Assembly (NCBI GenBank): GCA_021802645.1
Contig: JAJZRO010000004.1
Coordinates: forward strand, 95,883 to 159,882
DNA length: 64,000 nucleotides
From: Deltaproteobacteria bacterium
GTDB lineage: Bacteria; Desulfobacterota; Desulfobulbia; Desulfobulbales; Desulfurivibrionaceae
Direction: 5' to 3'
The position numbers and the translations under genes are program-made. Positions 60,290-64,000 of this stretch are shown in pieces. The notes under the pieces are model-generated. The model was not told the origin of the DNA, made no database searches, and saw nothing but the letters and a program-made list of their open reading frames with translations. Every line of letters starts with the position of its first letter. Position 1 is the stretch's first letter.

Positions 60290-61648
60290 TTAGAAGGTCA
60301 TGGTCAGGGAGTGGCTCAACACGTAGATGTTTTTGGTGGTGTCGAGGGTACTGGCGCCATTGAAGAAGTCGCCGGTATCGAGGAAGCCGAAGTGGGCCTC
60401 GTAGGTCAGGTTGTCGAGCAGCTTGTAGGCCATGCCCAAGTCGTATTCCCAACCGTAGTCACCCTCACGAGCCCAATTTTTCTTGTCCGCCTGGGCATAG
60501 CCAACGGCGCCATGCACAGTCATCTTGTCGGAAACCGCATAGTTGGCATAGACGCCGGCAGCGCGGGCACCCGCATAGCTTGCGGCATAGGTGTAGTTGT
60601 TGAACAGATTGTTGTTCAGGATGCCGGTGTGGCGGCCGGTGAGGACATAGAACGGCTCGAAGAGGTCACCGGTACCAACCGCATTACCCGGACCAGTAGT
60701 GGCGCTGTTGGTGGGGTTGAGAGCGGAGGTGATGTCATTGTCGCCATTGCTTTGGCCCTCGGCATAGAAGGCCATGGCCCCCACATCCAGTTTGTCGACC
60801 TTGGCGCCGACGTTGAGCATGCCGGCCCAGGAGTCATAATCCTGATTCGCGGCGGTGGTATAGGTGTGGTCGTAATCCTTGTTGCCGAAGTAGTGGATCA
60901 ACTCGCCGTTGATGTAGAGGTTGTCCATCTTGAACTTGCCATAGAGGTCCACATCTTCCAGCAAGCTTCTCGCAACCGTGTTACCACTCGGATAGGCATG
61001 GTTGCTGCCGTAGGCGTATTCCAAGCCGGCATCCAGGTTGCTGGTTTTGTAGAAGAGACGGGCAACGTACTTGTTGCTGTCCTTGTCGCTCTGGTCATCG
61101 TAAGCGGGATTCGTGGCATTATCGGTGGACTTCTGGATATAGAACTGGGTGGACCACGGCCCGCCGGCCAAGAGGGAGGGGAAGAGCTGGATGCGGTCGG
61201 CGCGCTGATCGAAGTCCAGGAAGGAGGTACCAAAGGTGCCAGCCGAGGTACGGCCGATACGGAACAGGCCGATGGGAGAGGTATAGTCCATGTAAAGCTG
61301 GTGGATGTATACGCTGCTGTTTTTATCCGAAGTGCCCATGGTATTGCCAACGGTATCGTACTGGTTGCCCCAGAAGTTATCCTGGGCCAGGCGAACCACG
61401 CTGTACATGGCAATCTTGTCGTTGACCTTCATGGAGGGGTTGATCTCGAAGGTATGCAGATAGTAGGCGTTCGTGTTGTTGGAGGTGCCGGGAGCCTCAG
61501 TGGCAACCACACCACCGCTGTTGGCGCTGTTCAGGTAGGCGCCTTCCACCATGTACTTGCCGCTGATCTGCCACTCCACCGCCGAGGCAGCAGTCGCAGC
61601 GCCGGCCACCAGGCCAAGGGCTGCAATGGTTACCAATACTTTTTTCAT
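60290..61648 (-). CDS. Outer-membrane porin-like beta-barrel protein
   Basis: Exported protein of 452 residues. The signal peptide is MKKVLVTIAALGLVAGAATAASA, and the mature protein starts VEWQISGKYMVEGAYL. Alternating polar and aromatic strands run throughout, such as MSTFEINP-like FEINPSMKVNDKIAMYSVVRLAQ, YVARLFYKTSNLDAGLEYAY and VYANYAVSDKMTVHGAVGYAQ, and it ends in LTMTF, the C-terminal Phe that directs barrel assembly. The ribosome-binding site (AAGGAG) is excellent. Its own strong promoter and terminator indicate a single abundant transcript. Codon use is less GC-rich than in neighbours, as for highly expressed surface proteins. Substrate unknown. Confidence 0.88.
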   Translation of the reverse strand: MKKVLVTIAALGLVAGAATAASAVEWQISGKYMVEGAYLNSANSGGVVATEAPGTSNNTNAYYLHTFEINPSMKVNDKIAMYSVVRLAQDNFWGNQYDTVGNTMGTSDKNSSVYIHQLYMDYTSPIGLFRIGRTSAGTFGTSFLDFDQRADRIQLFPSLLAGGPWSTQFYIQKSTDNATNPAYDDQSDKDSNKYVARLFYKTSNLDAGLEYAYGSNHAYPSGNTVARSLLEDVDLYGKFKMDNLYINGELIHYFGNKDYDHTYTTAANQDYDSWAGMLNVGAKVDKLDVGAMAFYAEGQSNGDNDITSALNPTNSATTGPGNAVGTGDLFEPFYVLTGRHTGILNNNLFNNYTYAASYAGARAAGVYANYAVSDKMTVHGAVGYAQADKKNWAREGDYGWEYDLGMAYKLLDNLTYEAHFGFLDTGDFFNGASTLDTTKNIYVLSHSLTMTF

Positions 61649-61749
61649 CTCTTATCTCCTTAAAAAAATTGTGATTCCCGGCAGGCCAGTGGTCTGCCGT
61701 CTCCTTGGCGACAGGTCTGTTCATGTACTTCAGCCTGCAGTCAATTTTC

Positions 61750-61789
61750 TTGTAGCCGATTTTTTGTACTACTGTCAAGTTTTTTGTAC
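61750..61789 (-). promoter_or_regulatory. Porin promoter with a 20-bp-spaced direct repeat
   Basis: TTGACA (61778-61773) and CTACAA (61755-61750) are 17 bases apart. GTACAAAAAA occurs twice on the minus strand (61789-61780 and 61769-61760), exactly 20 bases apart, flanking the -35. The repeat spacing of about two helical turns suggests a cooperatively bound regulator. Confidence 0.6.
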
Positions 61790-61983
61790 CAGAAAGAACA
61801 ACCGGCGAAAAAAAGCGACACAAGGCCATAACACGGCGAAAGCAGGGAAAAAGGAGAGGCAGGGACGGGCGACGTTGCACTGCAACGGCGTGGCAGTCGT
61901 CGACAAGGAGGTTGCGCCAGCAGAACGTGGCGTTTCCGTTAGGGGCTCTCCGTGGGTCGGCGGACAGCCCCCCAGCGGGCCGT
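61790..61983. other. Non-coding stretch upstream of the porin gene
   Basis: Remainder of a 335-base gap between the porin gene and the FG-GAP gene. It holds a perfect inverted repeat CGTTGCA-C-TGCAACG at 61873-61887 and a GGGGCT/AGCCCC stem near 61936-61967 without a U-run. No coding frame is convincing. Confidence 0.5.
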
Positions 61984-63699
61984 TTATTCCGCCTCTTCCT
62001 TCGGGGCCTTTTCCGCCTCGGAAAAGTCGAGGTTGTACATGAGCACCGTGCTCTTCTTGCTGGAGAAGATGTCGAAGTCCCCCTGGCGCAGCACCAGCCC
62101 GACCAGGAGCTCCGCCGTGGGTTCCTTCTTGTCCGGCCGCAGGAGGTAGTCGGCAATGTAGCCGTCGATCTTCCGGGTCCGCCAGATCTCGGTGAGCGCG
62201 ATGCCGTTCCAGGTCAGGGCGTGGATCTCGCCGCTGGGGTAGTTCTTCATGTTCTTGAAGAGGCGCGACGAGGTGGAGAGGTTCTTGTTGACCAGCACGT
62301 CCACCACGCCATCCTTGTTGAGATCGGCGATGACGATGCGGCTGGGGATGTAGATGCGGCCTTCGGGATCGCCGGTGTCGTCCATGTCGCCCTTCTGACC
62401 GATCGCCTTCCGGCCGCCGATGTAGCGGTTGGTGCCGCCGAAGTAGTCGTCGCTCTTCCAGAGGATGGAGCCGCTCGGTTTGGCGACCACCAGGCGATCA
62501 AACTGATCGATGGCCACGATGTCGTAGCTGCCGTTCTTTTCGAGATCGGCCATGGAGAAGTCGAAGACATTGACCCAATCCGGCAGCTGCACCTGCGCGC
62601 CCTTGACCAGGGCGCCCTTGACCAGATCGAGGCGGAAGACACCGGGCATGATCGGTTTGCTCACCGCGGCGTGCTGGCCGAGAAGGGTCATGCCCTCGCC
62701 CGGCAGTTCCATGGCGCGGATATACCACTTGGCATCCTTGAACAGGTAGTCCACCTTGTCCTTGCCCTGCCAGATGAAGGCATAGGAGTGGGGCTCGGCC
62801 TCGTCGGCGGCGGAGACATAGATCGCTGCCTTGCCGCTGTGGTTGAGGTCGGCCACGGAGATGTAGTGGATCTTGTGGTTGACCGGCAGGAGGACCTGGC
62901 CTACCTTCTGGAGCTTCTTGCCATCCCGCTTGTAGATGCCCACCTCGTTGCGGTCGGCGAGGATCACCTCGTCCTGGCCGTCACCGTCCACGTCGCCCGC
63001 GTCCATGGCCTGGAGGTACATGTTAAAATTCTGGCTCTTCGAGAAGCCGAAAGGCCCGGTGGAACCCAGGGGGCGGATGAAGGGCGAGGCCCCGCGGCCG
63101 CCCGCGCCCATGAAGGCGCGTTCCGGATGGGCGGAGAGGTACTGGGGCTGCGCAGGCTGTTGATTGGCGGCAACCGGCGCCGCGGCGCTACCAGGGCGCT
63201 GGGCGCCAAAGACCTTGGCGCCGATATCCCAGGTGAGCTGGTCGATGGCGGTGATGATGTCGTTTTCCGAGGCGGCAGTGGCAAAGAAGGTCTGGGCCGG
63301 TTCGTTGGTGGCCAGGTTATAGACCTTGGCATCGAGGGACATGCCGGCGCCGATGGCGGTGAGGCTGCCGGTCACGACGTAATCGGCGCCCATCTGCCGA
63401 CCCAGGGCTCGGATCTGCTCGGGTTGCGAGGGTTTGCCGCCGCCGAGGGCATGGTCCACCGTGGCGCGGGGGACGACCTGGATCTTGGCCCCGGCCGCGA
63501 GCCGGCTGGCGAGCATGTCCCGAATGCCGCTGGTGAGGTAGGAGAGGTCCTTGGCGGCATGGGTTTCGAAGGGCAGGAAGGCGACCTTCTTGGCCGGTGA
63601 CGAAGGGGCCGGGGCGGCAAAGGTGCTGGTGGCCGTGGCCAGCAGCAGGGTCAACATTCCGAGCAGGAGACGAAGGCGGGAAAACGCGACGCGACGCAT
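61984..63699 (-). CDS. Exported protein with CsgG/TolB-like N-terminal region and FG-GAP/VCBS repeats
   Basis: Exported protein of 571 residues. The signal peptide is LLLGMLTLLLATATSTFA. Residues about 35-175 (VAFLPFETHAAKDLSYLTSGIRDMLASRLAAG, then GRQMGADYVVTGSLTAIGAG) resemble the outer-membrane-lipoprotein or TolB N-terminal fold found in CsgG/FlgO-like proteins. From about 235 on, FG-GAP/VCBS-type repeats with acidic loops recur: AMDAGDVDGDGQDEVILAD, ISVADLNHSGKAAIYV, FSMADLEKNGSYDIVAID and IVIADLNKDGVVDVLV, likely forming a calcium-binding propeller. The combination suggests a periplasmic or surface scaffold. Function unknown. Confidence 0.8.
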   Translation of the reverse strand: MRRVAFSRLRLLLGMLTLLLATATSTFAAPAPSSPAKKVAFLPFETHAAKDLSYLTSGIRDMLASRLAAGAKIQVVPRATVDHALGGGKPSQPEQIRALGRQMGADYVVTGSLTAIGAGMSLDAKVYNLATNEPAQTFFATAASENDIITAIDQLTWDIGAKVFGAQRPGSAAAPVAANQQPAQPQYLSAHPERAFMGAGGRGASPFIRPLGSTGPFGFSKSQNFNMYLQAMDAGDVDGDGQDEVILADRNEVGIYKRDGKKLQKVGQVLLPVNHKIHYISVADLNHSGKAAIYVSAADEAEPHSYAFIWQGKDKVDYLFKDAKWYIRAMELPGEGMTLLGQHAAVSKPIMPGVFRLDLVKGALVKGAQVQLPDWVNVFDFSMADLEKNGSYDIVAIDQFDRLVVAKPSGSILWKSDDYFGGTNRYIGGRKAIGQKGDMDDTGDPEGRIYIPSRIVIADLNKDGVVDVLVNKNLSTSSRLFKNMKNYPSGEIHALTWNGIALTEIWRTRKIDGYIADYLLRPDKKEPTAELLVGLVLRQGDFDIFSSKKSTVLMYNLDFSEAEKAPKEEAE

Positions 63700-63761
63700 A
63701 TGTGGATTCCTGTTGCTTAATTTTTCTTTATTCCGTAACTATCCGAGCAAAACAGATGCTA

Positions 63762-63790
63762 GTTGTACCGAAACGCCGCCTGATCGGCAA
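63762..63790 (-). promoter_or_regulatory. Candidate promoter for the FG-GAP gene
   Basis: TTGCCG (63790-63785), 17 bases, TACAAC (63767-63762) on the minus strand, about 60 bases before the start. Both elements are moderate matches. Confidence 0.4.
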
Positions 63791-63849
63791 GGTTTTTGTG
63801 TGGCCGCGACAGGGCGTTTGGGCTCAAGAGGCGCAGGAGAAGGGGCGAG

Positions 63850-64000
63850 ATGACCACCACAATGTACCTCATCCGGCATGGTATAACCGCGGCCAACCAG
63901 GAGGATCGTTTCGCCGGCCGCACCGACGAGCCGTTGCACCCGGAGGGCGAGGCCCAGGCAATGGCGGTAGCCGAACGGCTGCGGCCGGCAGGGATAGCGA
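63850..64000 (+). CDS. Histidine phosphatase superfamily protein (3' end outside window)
   Basis: Only the first 50 residues are in the window. MTTTMYLIRHGITAANQEDRFAGRTDEPLHPEGEAQA shows the RHG catalytic motif (His of LIRHG) and the conserved LxPxGxxQA-type segment of the phosphoglycerate mutase/alpha-ribazole phosphatase family. The start at 63850 has GGGGCGAG close by. Whether it is a CobC-type, phosphoglycerate mutase or other phosphatase cannot be decided from this fragment. Confidence 0.85.
   Translation, partial: MTTTMYLIRHGITAANQEDRFAGRTDEPLHPEGEAQAMAVAERLRPAGIA

Overview
The window is about 62% GC and densely coded. It looks like a chromosomal segment from a Gram-negative, probably anaerobic, Desulfobacterota-type (former Deltaproteobacteria) bacterium. 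The evidence is a complete type II secretion operon, outer-membrane efflux proteins, FeoAB, a TauE plus DUF1634 pair, an MtnX-like phosphatase, a C-terminal-Phe porin and AhpC-type peroxiredoxin. This assignment is an inference from gene content, not a database match. I see no tRNA, rRNA, CRISPR array, integrase or transposase, so this is mostly core genome rather than a mobile island.

Layout. 1-8.2 kb: end of a MacB-type ABC efflux locus with its NodT/OprM outer-membrane factor, then a separate TolC-HlyD(EmrA)-MFS(EmrB)-TetR operon behind a promoter that overlaps a palindrome. 8.4-16.5 kb (minus): a tatA/MtnX-like phosphatase/class III aminotransferase/Cys-nucleophile hydrolase cluster, then ahcY and metK of the activated methyl cycle with a strong inverted repeat between them, then a PanE-like reductase and an OB-fold lipoprotein. 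16.7-23.3 kb: clpA-clpS, holA, endonuclease IV, and a fused endonuclease III-exonuclease III. 23.5-26.3 kb: TauE, DUF1634 and NhaA membrane proteins. 26.4-37.1 kb: type II secretion operon in the order G-E-F-H-J-I-K-L-M-C-D, with a repeat-like insert between G and E.

37.1-44 kb (minus): a GldA/GldFG-like ABC system with a DUF4340 protein, then htpG. 44-50 kb: an HDOD protein, an unusual receiver/substrate-binding-protein-like/CheW fusion, and feoA-feoB with a Cys-rich partner. 50.2-54 kb (minus): a HisH-HisF fusion that reads like the eukaryotic HIS7 protein, an RdgB/HAM1 nucleotide pyrophosphatase, and a fused SpmA-SpmB protein. 54.2-59.3 kb: a three-gene signalling module (YfiR-like protein, hybrid histidine kinase, TonB-dependent receptor). 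59.3-64 kb: a peroxiredoxin with a Fur/PerR-like box, an abundant-type porin with its own promoter and terminator, an FG-GAP-type exported protein, and the start of a histidine phosphatase.

Fusions are a theme of the window: Nth-Xth, HisH-HisF, SpmA-SpmB, GldF-GldG and REC-SBP-CheW. The best candidates for something undescribed are the REC-SBP-CheW protein, the HIS7-like HisHF, the Nth-Xth repair fusion, the metK-ahcY structured spacer, and the phosphatase/aminotransferase/Cys-hydrolase cluster.
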